Source of the DNA: Sphingomonas lacunae | Lineage (GTDB): Bacteria; Pseudomonadota; Alphaproteobacteria; Sphingomonadales; Sphingomonadaceae | DNA: 64,000 bases | Assembly (NCBI RefSeq): GCF_012979535.1 | Contig: NZ_CP053015.1 | Span: forward strand, 62,001-126,000 | Direction of reading: 5' to 3' | Made by a program: the position numbers and the translations under genes | Part shown: piece after piece, positions 25,082-34,636 of the stretch | How positions within the stretch are numbered: the first letter of the stretch is position 1 | Layout of the letters: each line of letters opens with the position of its first letter | Notes under the pieces: generated by a model | Databases searched by the model: none | Told to the model about the DNA's origin: nothing | What the model saw: only the letters and a program-made list of their open reading frames with translations

Positions 25082-26481
25082 TTGACGTCTCCCTCACCGG
25101 GTTGACCCAGCTCAAAATCGCTGACCGGACGCAGGCGCGGGTTATAGGCATCAAACATCAAGGCTCCGTCGATCCACACCCGTTCCGGCCGCGTATAGAC
25201 GCTGAAGGGATTGCCGTTCCACAGCACGACATCAGCCATCTTGCCCGGCCGCAGGCTGCCGGTCATCATGTCGATGCCCATGGCGCGGGCAGGGTTTATG
25301 GTCAGCCAGCGCATGGCGTCGGCTTCGGAAATGGTGATGCCGGCACGACGACCGGCAGCCAAGGCCTTGGCTGCTTCCTGATTGAGCCGCTGGATCTGGT
25401 TCGCATCATCCGAATGGACGATGGCGCAGGCTCCGGCATTGTGGACAAGGGCAACATTCTCCGGAATGCCGTCATAGCTTTCCATCTTGAAGCCCCACCA
25501 GTCAGCCCACATCGCCGAGCAAATGTTCGACTCGCGCAGGAGATCGGCGATCTTGTAGCTTTCAACGGCATGGTGGAACGTCGAAACCTTGTAACCAAAC
25601 TCTTCCGCCATATCGATAACGATGGCCATTTCATCGGCACGATAGCAGTGGTTATGGATCAGGATGTTGCCGCGCAGCACTTCGGCCAGCGTCTCCATGC
25701 CGATATTGCGAGCCTGAGGTTCACCTGCGTCCGCCTTGCGCCGATATTCGGCGGCCTGTGCCCAGGTCTGGCGATTGACCGCGAGATTGCCCATGCGGGT
25801 CGATGGCATGCGACCACGCGAGCCATAGACCCGCTTCGGATTTTCGCCACAAGCCATTTTCAGGCCATAGGGGGCGCCGGGGAACTTCATGCCCTGCATG
25901 GTGCGCGCAGGCACATTTTTGAGAGTAACCGACCGACCACCCATCAGATTGGCCGAACCCGGAAGTATCTGGAGCGCAGTCACCCCGCCATTGGCCAGTG
26001 CCCGGCTGAAGCCGGGGTCCTGAGGCCAGATGCTGTGTTCCGCCCAGACTTCCGGCGTGGTCGGGTCAGTCGCCTCATTGCCATCGCTGTGCGCTTCGAC
26101 GCCAGGGCTGGGATAGTCACCGAGATGGCTGTGAATATCGATGATACCGGGGGTAACGAATTTGCCGGTGGCGTCGATGCGGGTGAAGCCTTCGGGCACG
26201 GCAAGGCCCGCATCGCCGATCGCTTCCACCTTGCCATCGCGCAGCAGCACCACGCCATTCTCAATCCGTCCGCCCTCTCCATCAAACACCGTCGCGCCAA
26301 CCAGCGCGGTCGGGACCGAGGGATAGGCGCGATAGGTGGAGGGATAGGGGTTCGGGTCGATTACGGGACGCGCGGCGCTTGAGCGTGGCGCCGTGTTTGC
26401 CGCGGTGGTTCCACCGGAAGAACAGGCGGTCAGACCGCCAACGGCAGCCACTGAGAGCAACAGTGTGGAAATGCGATTCAT
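25078..26481 (-). CDS. Amidohydrolase-family lipoprotein (imidazolonepropionase-like)
   Basis: A 467-residue exported protein whose signal ends LTACSSGG, a lipobox with Cys at about residue 20. Metal ligands of the amidohydrolase barrel are in place: IDIHSHLGDY (H-x-H), HNHCYRADEM, STFHHAVESYK and HSDDANQ. The overall form is that of the exported imidazolonepropionase-like or Xaa-Pro dipeptidase-like hydrolases. It probably cleaves a cyclic amide or peptide in the periplasm. It lies between a peptide transporter gene and a degenerate paralogue on the same strand, suggesting peptide or amino acid derivative use. Confidence 0.88.
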   Translation of the reverse strand: MNRISTLLLSVAAVGGLTACSSGGTTAANTAPRSSAARPVIDPNPYPSTYRAYPSVPTALVGATVFDGEGGRIENGVVLLRDGKVEAIGDAGLAVPEGFTRIDATGKFVTPGIIDIHSHLGDYPSPGVEAHSDGNEATDPTTPEVWAEHSIWPQDPGFSRALANGGVTALQILPGSANLMGGRSVTLKNVPARTMQGMKFPGAPYGLKMACGENPKRVYGSRGRMPSTRMGNLAVNRQTWAQAAEYRRKADAGEPQARNIGMETLAEVLRGNILIHNHCYRADEMAIVIDMAEEFGYKVSTFHHAVESYKIADLLRESNICSAMWADWWGFKMESYDGIPENVALVHNAGACAIVHSDDANQIQRLNQEAAKALAAGRRAGITISEADAMRWLTINPARAMGIDMMTGSLRPGKMADVVLWNGNPFSVYTRPERVWIDGALMFDAYNPRLRPVSDFELGQPGEGDVK

Positions 26482-26507
26482 CAGCTCGTCCCGTTTGAAA
26501 ACAAATT

Positions 26508-26538
26508 CATGGGCGGCCGGCTAATGCGGCCACCCATG
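26508..26538 (-). terminator. Strong hairpin between the peptide transporter and amidohydrolase genes
   Basis: CATGGGCGGCCG pairs with CGGCCACCCATG around a short loop, with one mismatch. No T run follows on either strand, so it could be a weak terminator or an mRNA-stabilising hairpin that lets the transporter be made in different amount from the amidohydrolases. Confidence 0.45.
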
Positions 26539-26550
26539 ATTGGCAATGGT

Positions 26551-28074
26551 TCACGCAGTCGCCTTGTCGGCCGAGTCATCCTTAAGCGTGTCAAGGTGCA
26601 TCAGCTTCTTGATCAGCGGCGATATGACAACAACGCCGACACCTACCGCAATCGCGATCCAGCCGATCTGGCTATAGACATCAAGCACAACCTGCTTGCC
26701 CGCACCTTCACCCGAAGCCGCTTCCGAACCGGTGGCCGCCGCAATCAGGCCGGCGACGAAATTGCCGGTAGCCGAGGCAAAGAACCAGCTGCCCATGATC
26801 AGGCTGGCCATATGCGCCGGGGCAAGCCGGTTCATCGCGCTGAGCCCCACTGGCGACAGGCAAAGTTCCCCGGTTGTGTGAAAGAGATAGATGAGGAAGA
26901 CGAACAGCACCGGCGTCAGATCGCCGGTCGCCGCACCCCATACCAGGACGAGGAAGCCAAAGCCCAGCTGCATGAGCGCGAGACCGAACTTGGCAGGCGT
27001 CGAGGGCTCCAGCCCGCGACGACCCAGCCAGGTCCAAAGGGCAGCGAACAGAGGCGCCAACAGAACGATGTAAATGGCGTTGATCGACTGGAATACCGAG
27101 GCCGGAACACCCGCACGATCAACATAGCGGTCTGTGTAGAGGTTGAGCGATGACCCTGCCTGTTCGAACAGCGCCCAGAAAAGGATCGAACCAACGATGA
27201 GGAACATGGCCGCAAAGATGCGGTCACGATCTTCCGAAGGCAGTTTCACGACAGCGGTGAAGAGAACATAGAGCAGCAGTGCTGCGCCACAAATCCCCAG
27301 CAGCGTTCCGACCACTGCCTGATTCTGGACCATCCACCAGCAAATGGCGACGGCAACAACGCCCACAACATACAGCAGCCATTCGAGCTTGATGCCCATG
27401 ACCGGCGACGAGAGCTTGACCGGATCGGGCGATTCCCCGCGACCGAGCAACAGCGGCTTGAATACGACAAAGACGATAAGGCCGAGCAGCATGCCGAAAC
27501 CGGCGGCGCCGAAGCCATAGGCCCAGCCATAGGTTTCGCCGAGATAGCCGCAGAGCAGCGAGCCAAGCGCGGCACCGAGGTTAATGCCCATGTAGAAGAT
27601 GGTGTAGGCGCCATCACGGCGGACGTCGGTCCGCGGGTAAAGCTGCCCGACGATCACCGAGATGTTCGCCTTGAGGAAGCCCGAACCGACAATGATGAAG
27701 GCGAGGGCCAACCAGAAGATGTTGAGGCTGGTCGGATCCTGCCCGCCATCGCCTTCAAATCCCATCAGGAAATGGCCGAATGTCAGCAATATCGCGCCGT
27801 ACAGTACCGCCTTGCGCTGCCCCAGCCACTTGTCGGCGAGATAACCACCCAGCACCGGGGTAATATAGACCAGCGCCGTATAGGCGCCATAGATGACGCC
27901 GGCCTGGGCATCCGAAAACAGCCAGTGCTTGGTGAGGTAAAAGATCAGCAGCGCCCGCATGCCGTAGTAAGAGAAACGCTCCCACATTTCGGCAAAGAAG
28001 AGAACGAACAGGCCCTTTGGATGGCCCAGGAATGTGCCGGCGGAATCGCCGTCCGGCAAAGCGACATTAGCCAT
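26551..28074 (-). CDS. Peptide MFS transporter (POT/PTR2 family)
   Basis: A 507-residue membrane protein with about 14 helices. LFVLFFAEMWERFSYYGMRALLIFYLT is the family opening, with the ExxERF(S/T)YYG motif (EMWERFSYYG) for proton coupling; GGYLADKWLGQRKAV and FYMGINLGAALGSLL follow. POT proteins import di- and tripeptides with protons. It is the first gene of a minus-strand group with two exported amidohydrolases, so imported peptides or their hydrolysis products are the likely link. The upstream 138 bases are shared with the divergent nitroreductase gene. Confidence 0.92.
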   Translation of the reverse strand: MANVALPDGDSAGTFLGHPKGLFVLFFAEMWERFSYYGMRALLIFYLTKHWLFSDAQAGVIYGAYTALVYITPVLGGYLADKWLGQRKAVLYGAILLTFGHFLMGFEGDGGQDPTSLNIFWLALAFIIVGSGFLKANISVIVGQLYPRTDVRRDGAYTIFYMGINLGAALGSLLCGYLGETYGWAYGFGAAGFGMLLGLIVFVVFKPLLLGRGESPDPVKLSSPVMGIKLEWLLYVVGVVAVAICWWMVQNQAVVGTLLGICGAALLLYVLFTAVVKLPSEDRDRIFAAMFLIVGSILFWALFEQAGSSLNLYTDRYVDRAGVPASVFQSINAIYIVLLAPLFAALWTWLGRRGLEPSTPAKFGLALMQLGFGFLVLVWGAATGDLTPVLFVFLIYLFHTTGELCLSPVGLSAMNRLAPAHMASLIMGSWFFASATGNFVAGLIAAATGSEAASGEGAGKQVVLDVYSQIGWIAIAVGVGVVVISPLIKKLMHLDTLKDDSADKATA

Positions 28075-28212
28075 TTTTGGCGTATCCTTCCCTTATCGCA
28101 TGCAAGGCGGCGCATTCGATGACAGCCGACCCAATTGCCGCCGAACCTAGCGCAATAAAATGTCTTGCCAAGCATGATTGTCGCATCTGCAACCACGGGC
28201 TAGGGGAAAGCC

Positions 28213-28806
28213 ATGTTCAACGATCCTTCTTCCGCCCTTTCGCTGTTGCTGAGCCGCCGTTCCGGCAAAGCGCGTGACATGATCGGGCCCGGCCCGGATG
28301 CGGCTGAGCTTGACCTGATTCTGCGCGCGGCGACGCGAGTGCCTGACCATGGCAAGCTGAACCCCTGGCGGCTGGTGGTGATCCCGCAAGAGGAACGGGC
28401 GGCGTTTGGTGCGATGTTGTGCGACGCCTATCGCGCCGAACGACCGGATGCGGGTCGGCTGGAAATTGAGGCCATGGACAGTTTCGCCAAGGTCGCACCG
28501 CTGATGATCGCCCTGCTCTCCACACCGGTCGAATCGAGCAAGATCCCGTTGTGGGAACAGCAGATGTCGGTTGGCGCTGTGGCGATGCAACTGCTCAACG
28601 CGGCCCACGCCCTCGGCTTTGTCGGCAACTGGCTGACCGGTTGGCCCAGTTTCAACCGGGCGGTTGCCGAATCGCTCGGTGCGCGCGGGGCTGAGGACCG
28701 GGTTGCCGGTTTCTTCTTTTTCGGGACAGCAGCCAAGCCGCTTGAGGAAAGGCCACGACCGGAAATCGCTCAAGTCGTATCGACTTGGCCGGTCGTCGCA
28801 CGCTGA
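28213..28806 (+). CDS. Nitroreductase-family flavoprotein
   Basis: A 197-residue protein of the FMN-dependent nitroreductase family, YdjA-like. LLSRRSGKARDMIGPGP and RVPDHGKLNPWRLVVI are the usual N-terminal flavin-binding parts, and GVGA/MQLLNAAHALGFVGNWLTGW matches the central helix. It reduces nitro compounds or quinones with NAD(P)H in the cytoplasm. The gene GGGGAAAGCC before ATG provides a ribosome-binding site. It is followed by a small GntR regulator after 62 bases. Confidence 0.88.
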   Translation: MFNDPSSALSLLLSRRSGKARDMIGPGPDAAELDLILRAATRVPDHGKLNPWRLVVIPQEERAAFGAMLCDAYRAERPDAGRLEIEAMDSFAKVAPLMIALLSTPVESSKIPLWEQQMSVGAVAMQLLNAAHALGFVGNWLTGWPSFNRAVAESLGARGAEDRVAGFFFFGTAAKPLEERPRPEIAQVVSTWPVVAR

Positions 28807-28833
28807 TCCTTGCCCTTGCAACCAGCTTAGATG

Positions 28834-28862
28834 TTGACGGGCCGCTGTGTTACTGTCATAAC
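28834..28862 (+). promoter_or_regulatory. Candidate promoter with overlapping GTTA-N6-TAAC inverted repeat
   Basis: TTGACG at 28834-28839 is followed after 17 bases by CATAAC at 28857-28862. The inverted repeat GTTACTGTCATAAC at 28849-28862 covers the spacer end and the -10 box. The start codon of the GntR gene lies seven bases downstream of the -10 box, with no ribosome-binding site between, so the transcript may be leaderless and autoregulated. Confidence 0.4.
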
Positions 28863-28868
28863 TCGCTG

Positions 28869-29216
28869 ATGCTGGATCAGTCCAAACCCGTATATCAACG
28901 CCTGCGTGACGTGATCGCCGCTGGCATCCTCGACGGCGATTTCCGTGACGGTGACATGCTGCCGTCGGTGCGTGCGCTGGCCGCCGAACATGGCGCCAAT
29001 CCGCTGACCGTGGCGAAGGCCTATCAGAGCTTTCAGGACGAAGGTCTGGTGCTGGTCAAACGCGGCGTCGGCATGTTTGTTGCCACTGGCGCTGCCAACA
29101 TTCTGCGCGCCCGGCTCAAGGAAGAGTTCCTCGCCAATGTCTGGCCACCGGTTGCCGAGCAGATCCGTCGGCTTGACATTGATCCGGCAACACTGATCGA
29201 CCGCCTGCCGGCCTAA
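28869..29216 (+). CDS. GntR-family regulator, YtrA subfamily
   Basis: A 115-residue regulator with only a winged helix domain (QSKPVYQRLRDVIAAGIL, then LPSVRALAAEHGANPLTVAKAY) and a short C-terminal helical tail, the form of the YtrA subgroup. Such proteins usually control transport or envelope genes and their own promoter. The ATG at 28869 fits the family start; an earlier in-frame start at 28785 overlaps the nitroreductase gene. Its stop codon overlaps that of the convergent TPR gene (29213-29216). The target genes are not obvious nearby. Confidence 0.88.
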   Translation: MLDQSKPVYQRLRDVIAAGILDGDFRDGDMLPSVRALAAEHGANPLTVAKAYQSFQDEGLVLVKRGVGMFVATGAANILRARLKEEFLANVWPPVAEQIRRLDIDPATLIDRLPA

Positions 29217-31198
29217 CTCCCAACGCGGAGAACTTCTTCCCGCCAGCTTTGCAACAGGGCGTCATCGGGTGCGAGGCTGGCTGCTTTCGCCAGCAAATCC
29301 TGCGCATCCTGACTGGCCCCGGCGCTGCGCGACATGGCTATGCCATAGACACCGCTAATGGTCGCATTGCCTGGCAACAACCGGTAGGCACGACGGGCAT
29401 AGCTGAGCGCTGAGGCGGGATCGCCCAGTTCCAGTTCGCATCGCGCCAACTGGGCCAGCAACAGCGCATCATTGGAACCAGTCCGCGCCAGGGCTGCCCG
29501 CAATTGCGCCGCACTCCTTGTCCAGTCGCCCTGCTCGGCGGCAAAGGCCGCTGCGGTGCGCATGGCGGCAACATTTTCCGGCCATCGCATTTGAAACTGG
29601 CGAATGGCCTCTCCGGCCCCTTCACGGTCGCCGGCGCTTACCAGCGCATGGACCAGACGCAGCATGACCGGTTCGTCATAACGAAGCTGACTTGCACGAC
29701 GAAACTCAGCCACTGCCCGGCGACTGTCGCCCACCATCATCGCTGCGTCACCAACCAACAGCCGGGCTTGCGCGACACCCGGATTCGCATCTGCCAACCG
29801 GCTCGCAAGCGACAGCGCGCCTGGACCATCAGCGCGCGCCAGCCTGGCGCGGATGGTCGGGATGGCTACCGCAGGATCAAGAGAGTCGCCTGCGTCATTT
29901 GCCGCAGGCAGCGGCGGAGGGTCGCCACGTTGCAGCCGGCTGGCACGATCCAGCGGCTGGCGGGCATCGGCCTGCCATTCGAGGCCGGAAAAGCTGTTGG
30001 ACAGCAAGAGCAGTGACCAGCTGTCGGCGTCAGTGCGGATGGTGACCGGGTCGAGAGTCAGCATCGCGCCGCGCGGATTGTCTCCCCTGACCTGCGCAAG
30101 CGCCAGCAGTCGCCGGCCCACGCCATTGTCCGGTTGCAGTTCAACCAGTCGCGCGGCATGGCGTTCGGCAGCACTGGGCGTATCCAGTGCCAGTTCGACC
30201 GCCGCCTTGGCCTGAAGAACAGCCGGCAGATCGGCGTCGGCGCCACCAATCCGGCCGAGCAAGGTCCGCGCCAATGGCCAGTCACCCGCCCGCGCTGCTA
30301 CCGTGCCCATCAGGAACAGCGCCCTGCCATTGCCCGGTTCCAGTTCGGTTGCTCGCCGCAACGGCTTGAGCATATCGCGATAGTGGCCGGCATCGCCAAG
30401 CGAAGCAGCCCATTCGAGCATTACCGGGACATTATCCGGATCTGCTGCCGCTGCGGCTTCATACCAGGGAATCGCGGCGACCGGCCCTTCGCGGGTACGA
30501 ACAATTTCGGCCTTAATTGCCAGCGCGGAGGCCGAACGCGGCGCCCTGCGCCACGCTTGGGTCGCTGCATCATCGGCACCCAGCACATCCTGCTCGGCCA
30601 GGCGGAACCGGGCAAAAGCCACCCAGCTTTCGACATTGTCCGGGGCCAGCCGCAGGGATTCGGCAAAGTCTGCCTGCGCCGCAGTGTAGGCACCAAGGCG
30701 ATATTTGGCTTCGGCACCAATGCGCAGGGCACGGGCCGCATCGCGCCGCAGATACCCGCCGGCCAAAGTGTTGAGCGCATCCTGGGCGCGCCCTTGCAAC
30801 AGCAACGCCTGTGCCAAGTCAGTCGCCAGAATCGCCGGCGCCGCGCCGAGCTCAGCAGCGCGTTGCAACTGGCGCTCGGCTTCGACCCCGCGACGCAGCC
30901 CATTATAGGCATGAGCCAGTTCCAGTCGCAGCCCGACATCATTGGGCTGGGCCGTCACCGCATTCATCAGGTCAACCCGGGCCGACCGGTAATTGCCGGC
31001 CGCCAAAGCGTCCCGGCCGCGGGCCAGCGGGTCGACCAGCCAGGCACGGACCGCCAGTATCGAGCCGATCAGCACGCCGGCGGCTACCAGCAAAAGGAGC
31101 GCCGTGACAATCGGTGCACGGCGTCCACCACGCGCGGCGCGGCGCGCCGCCCGTTCCGCCTCACGCCGTTGTTTGCGGATGCTAGGCGCTGAAATCAT
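29213..31198 (-). CDS. TPR-repeat membrane-anchored protein downstream of prsR
   Basis: A 661-residue protein. A basic N-terminus (KQRREAERAARRAARGG) precedes one membrane helix at about residues 30-50, and the rest is a long array of TPR-like repeats with many Ala and Leu (for example GNYRSARVDLMNAVTAQPNDVGLRLELAHAYNGL, read as repeated A-helix and B-helix pairs). The basic N-terminus suggests the repeats face the periplasm. Its start overlaps the end of prsR by 17 bases. PEP-CTERM/exosortase loci often include a large TPR protein (PrsT), and this could be its shorter counterpart. I cannot name the partner. Confidence 0.75.
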   Translation of the reverse strand: MISAPSIRKQRREAERAARRAARGGRRAPIVTALLLLVAAGVLIGSILAVRAWLVDPLARGRDALAAGNYRSARVDLMNAVTAQPNDVGLRLELAHAYNGLRRGVEAERQLQRAAELGAAPAILATDLAQALLLQGRAQDALNTLAGGYLRRDAARALRIGAEAKYRLGAYTAAQADFAESLRLAPDNVESWVAFARFRLAEQDVLGADDAATQAWRRAPRSASALAIKAEIVRTREGPVAAIPWYEAAAAADPDNVPVMLEWAASLGDAGHYRDMLKPLRRATELEPGNGRALFLMGTVAARAGDWPLARTLLGRIGGADADLPAVLQAKAAVELALDTPSAAERHAARLVELQPDNGVGRRLLALAQVRGDNPRGAMLTLDPVTIRTDADSWSLLLLSNSFSGLEWQADARQPLDRASRLQRGDPPPLPAANDAGDSLDPAVAIPTIRARLARADGPGALSLASRLADANPGVAQARLLVGDAAMMVGDSRRAVAEFRRASQLRYDEPVMLRLVHALVSAGDREGAGEAIRQFQMRWPENVAAMRTAAAFAAEQGDWTRSAAQLRAALARTGSNDALLLAQLARCELELGDPASALSYARRAYRLLPGNATISGVYGIAMSRSAGASQDAQDLLAKAASLAPDDALLQSWREEVLRVGS

Positions 31199-32558
31199 GC
31201 TGCTTCATCAGGTCGTAAAGGGTCGGACGACTGACCCCCAACATTCTGGCAGCGGCCGAAATATTATGCTCGCATACGGACAGCGCATGGCCGATGGCCC
31301 GCTTTTCGGCCGCATCGCGCACGGCCCGCAGATTGATGAAATCACCCTCACCTGCACCTGGTTCATCGAGATCGAGGTCAGCTGCGGTGATGAACTTGCC
31401 TTCGGCCATGATAGCGGCGCGTTTGACCCGGTTCTCAAGCTCACGCACATTGCCTGGCCAGCCCCAGGCTTCGACAGCGGCAATGGCGTCGGGGGACAGG
31501 TCACGCGCACCGACGCCCATTTCCTTGCCATATTTGCGCAGGAAATGGCGGGCGAGCAGCACGGCATCGCCGGGCCTTTCGGCCAGCCCGGGAATTGGCA
31601 CGACGATTTCCGCGAGGCGGTAGTACAGGTCTTCACGGAAGCTGCCGTCGGCAACCATCGCCTTCAGATCGCGGTGGGTGGCACAGACGATGCGCGTATC
31701 GACCGGGATGGGTTTGCGCCCGCCTATCCGTTCAATAACCCGCTCTTGCAGGAATCGCAGCAGCTTGACCTGGAGCGGCAGCGGAATGTCGCCGATTTCG
31801 TCGAGGAACAACGTGCCCCCGTCGGCCATTTCAATCTTGCCTTCGGTGGTTTTCACCGCACCGGTGAAGGCACCCTTTTCATGACCGAACAATTCGCTTT
31901 CCAGCAATGTGTCGGGAATGGCGGCGCAGTTGATGGCAATAAAACTGCCCTTGGCACGGGGGCTCGCTTCATGCAGGCCCTTGGCAAGCAATTCCTTGCC
32001 GGTGCCGCTGGCGCCAAGCAGCATGACCGAGACATTGGCCGATGCGACCTTTTCGATCGTGCGGGTCACCTTGTGCATCTCTGGCGCCGCCGTGATCAAG
32101 CCGCCCAGCATCGTCACCTCGCCAGGCACGTTGGCCATCAACCGCCGGTTTTCAGCCTCCAGTGCCTGCACGTGAAAGGCCCGCCGGACGATGGCGCCCA
32201 ACTCGTCAAAATCGACAGGCTTCTGGTAGAAATCCCAGGCACCCGCGGCAATGGCGGTCAAAGCGCTCTCGCGTTCATTATGGCCGGAAGCGATGATCAC
32301 CTTGGCCTGCGGGGCGAGCGCCAATATCTCCTTGAGCGTGCGAAAGCCTTCGCTAACGCCATCCGGATCAGGTGGCAGGCCCAGGTCGAGCGTGATCACC
32401 GCCGGCTCTTCCGCACGCAATAGCGTCAGCGCTTCTTCGCGACTGCCGGCGACCATCGTCGAATAATCCTCATAAGCCCAGCGCAATTGGCGCTGCAGGC
32501 CGGGATCATCTTCGACAATCAACAGCTTGGGTTTGGTTATGGTGTCCATGCGGCTCAT
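31182..32558 (-). CDS. prsR: PEP-CTERM-box response regulator PrsR (sigma-54 activator)
   Basis: A 458-residue NtrC-type regulator. The receiver domain is N-terminal with the phospho-acceptor in [14 protein letters not shown]. The AAA+ domain has Walker A (GASGTGKE), the sigma-54 contact loop GAFTGA, and Walker B ([11 protein letters not shown]). A Fis-type HTH ends the protein ([19 protein letters not shown]). It should activate sigma-54 promoters after phosphorylation by PrsK, whose gene lies directly upstream and overlaps by four bases. In exosortase A systems PrsR activates PEP-CTERM protein and exopolysaccharide genes; no such target was recognised in this window. Confidence 0.88.
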   Translation of the reverse strand: MSRMDTITKPKLLIVEDDPGLQRQLRWAYEDYSTMVAGSREEALTLLRAEEPAVITLDLGLPPDPDGVSEGFRTLKEILALAPQAKVIIASGHNERESALTAIAAGAWDFYQKPVDFDELGAIVRRAFHVQALEAENRRLMANVPGEVTMLGGLITAAPEMHKVTRTIEKVASANVSVMLLGASGTGKELLAKGLHEASPRAKGSFIAINCAAIPDTLLESELFGHEKGAFTGAVKTTEGKIEMADGGTLFLDEIGDIPLPLQVKLLRFLQERVIERIGGRKPIPVDTRIVCATHRDLKAMVADGSFREDLYYRLAEIVVPIPGLAERPGDAVLLARHFLRKYGKEMGVGARDLSPDAIAAVEAWGWPGNVRELENRVKRAAIMAEGKFITAADLDLDEPGAGEGDFINLRAVRDAAEKRAIGHALSVCEHNISAAARMLGVSRPTLYDLMKQHDFSA

Positions 32559-34636
32559 GCGGCCTCGCTCGTATTGGCGGCGACGTGCGTAACATCGGCC
32601 CGCGGCAGGGTAAGGGTAAAAATCGTGCCTTCGCCTTCACGGCTTTCGACATTCAGCGTTCCGCCCATGGCGACTGCCAACTGACGGGCCTGAAACGCAC
32701 CGATGCCGAAGCCGCCGTCCTTGGTCGAACTGAACGGTCGGAACAGCTGGGTCCTGATGAACTCTGGCGACATGCCGACGCCTCGATCCTCAACGGCGAT
32801 AAGGACATGCTTATCATCCTCGCCAAGCTGGATGGTCACCGGCGCATCACCAATGGTGGCGTCAATCGCATTCTGCACGAGATGGATCAGCAATTGTTCC
32901 AGCGTATGCTGGTCAGCCAGAGCCTTTGCCTTGGCCTCACCCAGCAATTGCACCCGGTGCAGCCCCCGCTTGCCCACGGCAACGCGCATCGCCGCCGCTG
33001 CCGCATCGACCGGGCCCAGCCCTTCGATCCGCACCTTTTCCTGCTGACTCAAGCGCTGCATCATCTGTCCAAGACGGTCAGCCGACAAGCGCAGGGTGAC
33101 GATCATATCCTCGCGGAAATCAGGATTATCGCCATGGCGTTCAACATTGCGGGCCAACAGCGCCATCTGACTCGTTAGATTTTTGACGTCATGCATCATG
33201 AAGGCAAAGCGCCTGTGGAACTCCTCAAAACGATTGCTTTCGGCCAGGGCTTCGGCACCGCGCGCTTCGGCAATGTGACTGGCAGCCTGTGTGCCAGCAA
33301 CCTTGAGCAGATCGAAATCTTCCCAGTCCAGCGCGCGGTCGAGCGGCGGTCGGCTCAACAGCATGATGCCTTCGGTCCGGTCGAGGTGCAGTAATGGCAC
33401 AGCAATCCAGAGGTCAGGGTTGAGCAACAGACTGCTCGGCACAACCTGCATTTCCTCTTCGGGCGAAGTGCCAGCGCGCAGTTCGTCAAACTGCACAATG
33501 CGGCCTTCACTTGCCATCCAGCGAGCCATCGGGCCCAGATCATCGTCCATCCCGATACCGGCGAGCGAATGCGGCCAAACCGCCGCCAATGACAGGCGGC
33601 CGCCACTGTCAGGCGTCAGCAACAGGCCGCCCGTGCTTTCGACAATGTCCGCCACCGCCTTGATGACACGTGATTCGAGCGTCAGCCCGGATGCCTGCGA
33701 ACGGCTCAGGGTCGCTGTGAAACGCAGCCACTCGGCCCGGTAGTCATAGCGATGCTCGAAAAAGTGCTTGGTCGTCCACACGCGCAACCGCGCGCGCAGA
33801 CGGTTCGACCGCCACAATGCAAGCGCCCCGGCGCTGGTTCCTGTGAGGACGACCAGTTGCGCAAATGCACCAAAGGTTCCGAGTGATGAATTGACTGCCA
33901 TCGTGAACAGCGAGAGGGCCACCAGCCACGCGGCAACGGCCGCCAATGCCACGGACCGAAAGGCCACCGGGCGCGACAGTCGCACCTTGTGCCCGGCGGG
34001 GCGCACCAGCGCTATGGCAAAAACCAGCGCCACCACCCCGGCAGCAAAGGGCCGCAACTCGAGCAGCAATGTCGCTGGCCGGTCGCTCAGATAGCTGATC
34101 ACATACAGGTTCAGGTCATAGGTCCACAGACCGGCAATTGCGGCCAGGGGCAGCGTCAGGCCGCGTCGTTCATCAGCATCGGCCGCTTCGAACAGATTGT
34201 GCAGCAGGACCAGACCGCCGGCACAGAACAGCATCTGCAACGTGTCAAGCGCATGGTCCATGTTGGCGTTGCCGCCCAGCAAGGTAGGCAGCAACAGCAA
34301 GGCCGCGATGACGGTTTCGACAAAGAACAGGCCAATATAGATCCAGCCGATCTGACTGATCCCTTCATCGCCAGTGCGGCGACCGGCTATGGATGCCATG
34401 AACCACAGCCAGGCAAGGTTTCTGACCGCTTCGGCGATCCAGCCCGAAACGCTGCCAATGCCTGTCAGTCCCAATGCACCCAGCCATAAGGCCATGCCAA
34501 GCAGCGCGGCCACATAGGGCGCGCGGGCGAGCGGCATTCGCCGCAGGACGCTGAGCACCGCAAGCGCCGCATAGGAGAAGGATCCCACCAGCGAAACCAC
34601 CGCCAGGCCGCCAAGGCTGAGTTCCGTGCCGGTCAT
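32555..34636 (-). CDS. prsK: PEP-CTERM/XrtA-system sensor histidine kinase PrsK
   Basis: A 693-residue membrane kinase. About nine hydrophobic helices fill residues 1-290, then comes a GAF-like region, then the kinase core. The phosphorylation site is in FAFMMHDVKNLTSQMALLA (His of HDVKN), the N box in LIHLVQNAIDAT, and ATP-binding glycines in DRGVGM and GGFGIGAFQA. It probably senses an envelope or lipid-carrier signal and phosphorylates PrsR. The genes for the glycosyltransferase, PrsK and PrsR overlap one another by four bases each, so they form one translation unit. Confidence 0.88.
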   Translation of the reverse strand: MTGTELSLGGLAVVSLVGSFSYAALAVLSVLRRMPLARAPYVAALLGMALWLGALGLTGIGSVSGWIAEAVRNLAWLWFMASIAGRRTGDEGISQIGWIYIGLFFVETVIAALLLLPTLLGGNANMDHALDTLQMLFCAGGLVLLHNLFEAADADERRGLTLPLAAIAGLWTYDLNLYVISYLSDRPATLLLELRPFAAGVVALVFAIALVRPAGHKVRLSRPVAFRSVALAAVAAWLVALSLFTMAVNSSLGTFGAFAQLVVLTGTSAGALALWRSNRLRARLRVWTTKHFFEHRYDYRAEWLRFTATLSRSQASGLTLESRVIKAVADIVESTGGLLLTPDSGGRLSLAAVWPHSLAGIGMDDDLGPMARWMASEGRIVQFDELRAGTSPEEEMQVVPSSLLLNPDLWIAVPLLHLDRTEGIMLLSRPPLDRALDWEDFDLLKVAGTQAASHIAEARGAEALAESNRFEEFHRRFAFMMHDVKNLTSQMALLARNVERHGDNPDFREDMIVTLRLSADRLGQMMQRLSQQEKVRIEGLGPVDAAAAAMRVAVGKRGLHRVQLLGEAKAKALADQHTLEQLLIHLVQNAIDATIGDAPVTIQLGEDDKHVLIAVEDRGVGMSPEFIRTQLFRPFSSTKDGGFGIGAFQARQLAVAMGGTLNVESREGEGTIFTLTLPRADVTHVAANTSEAA

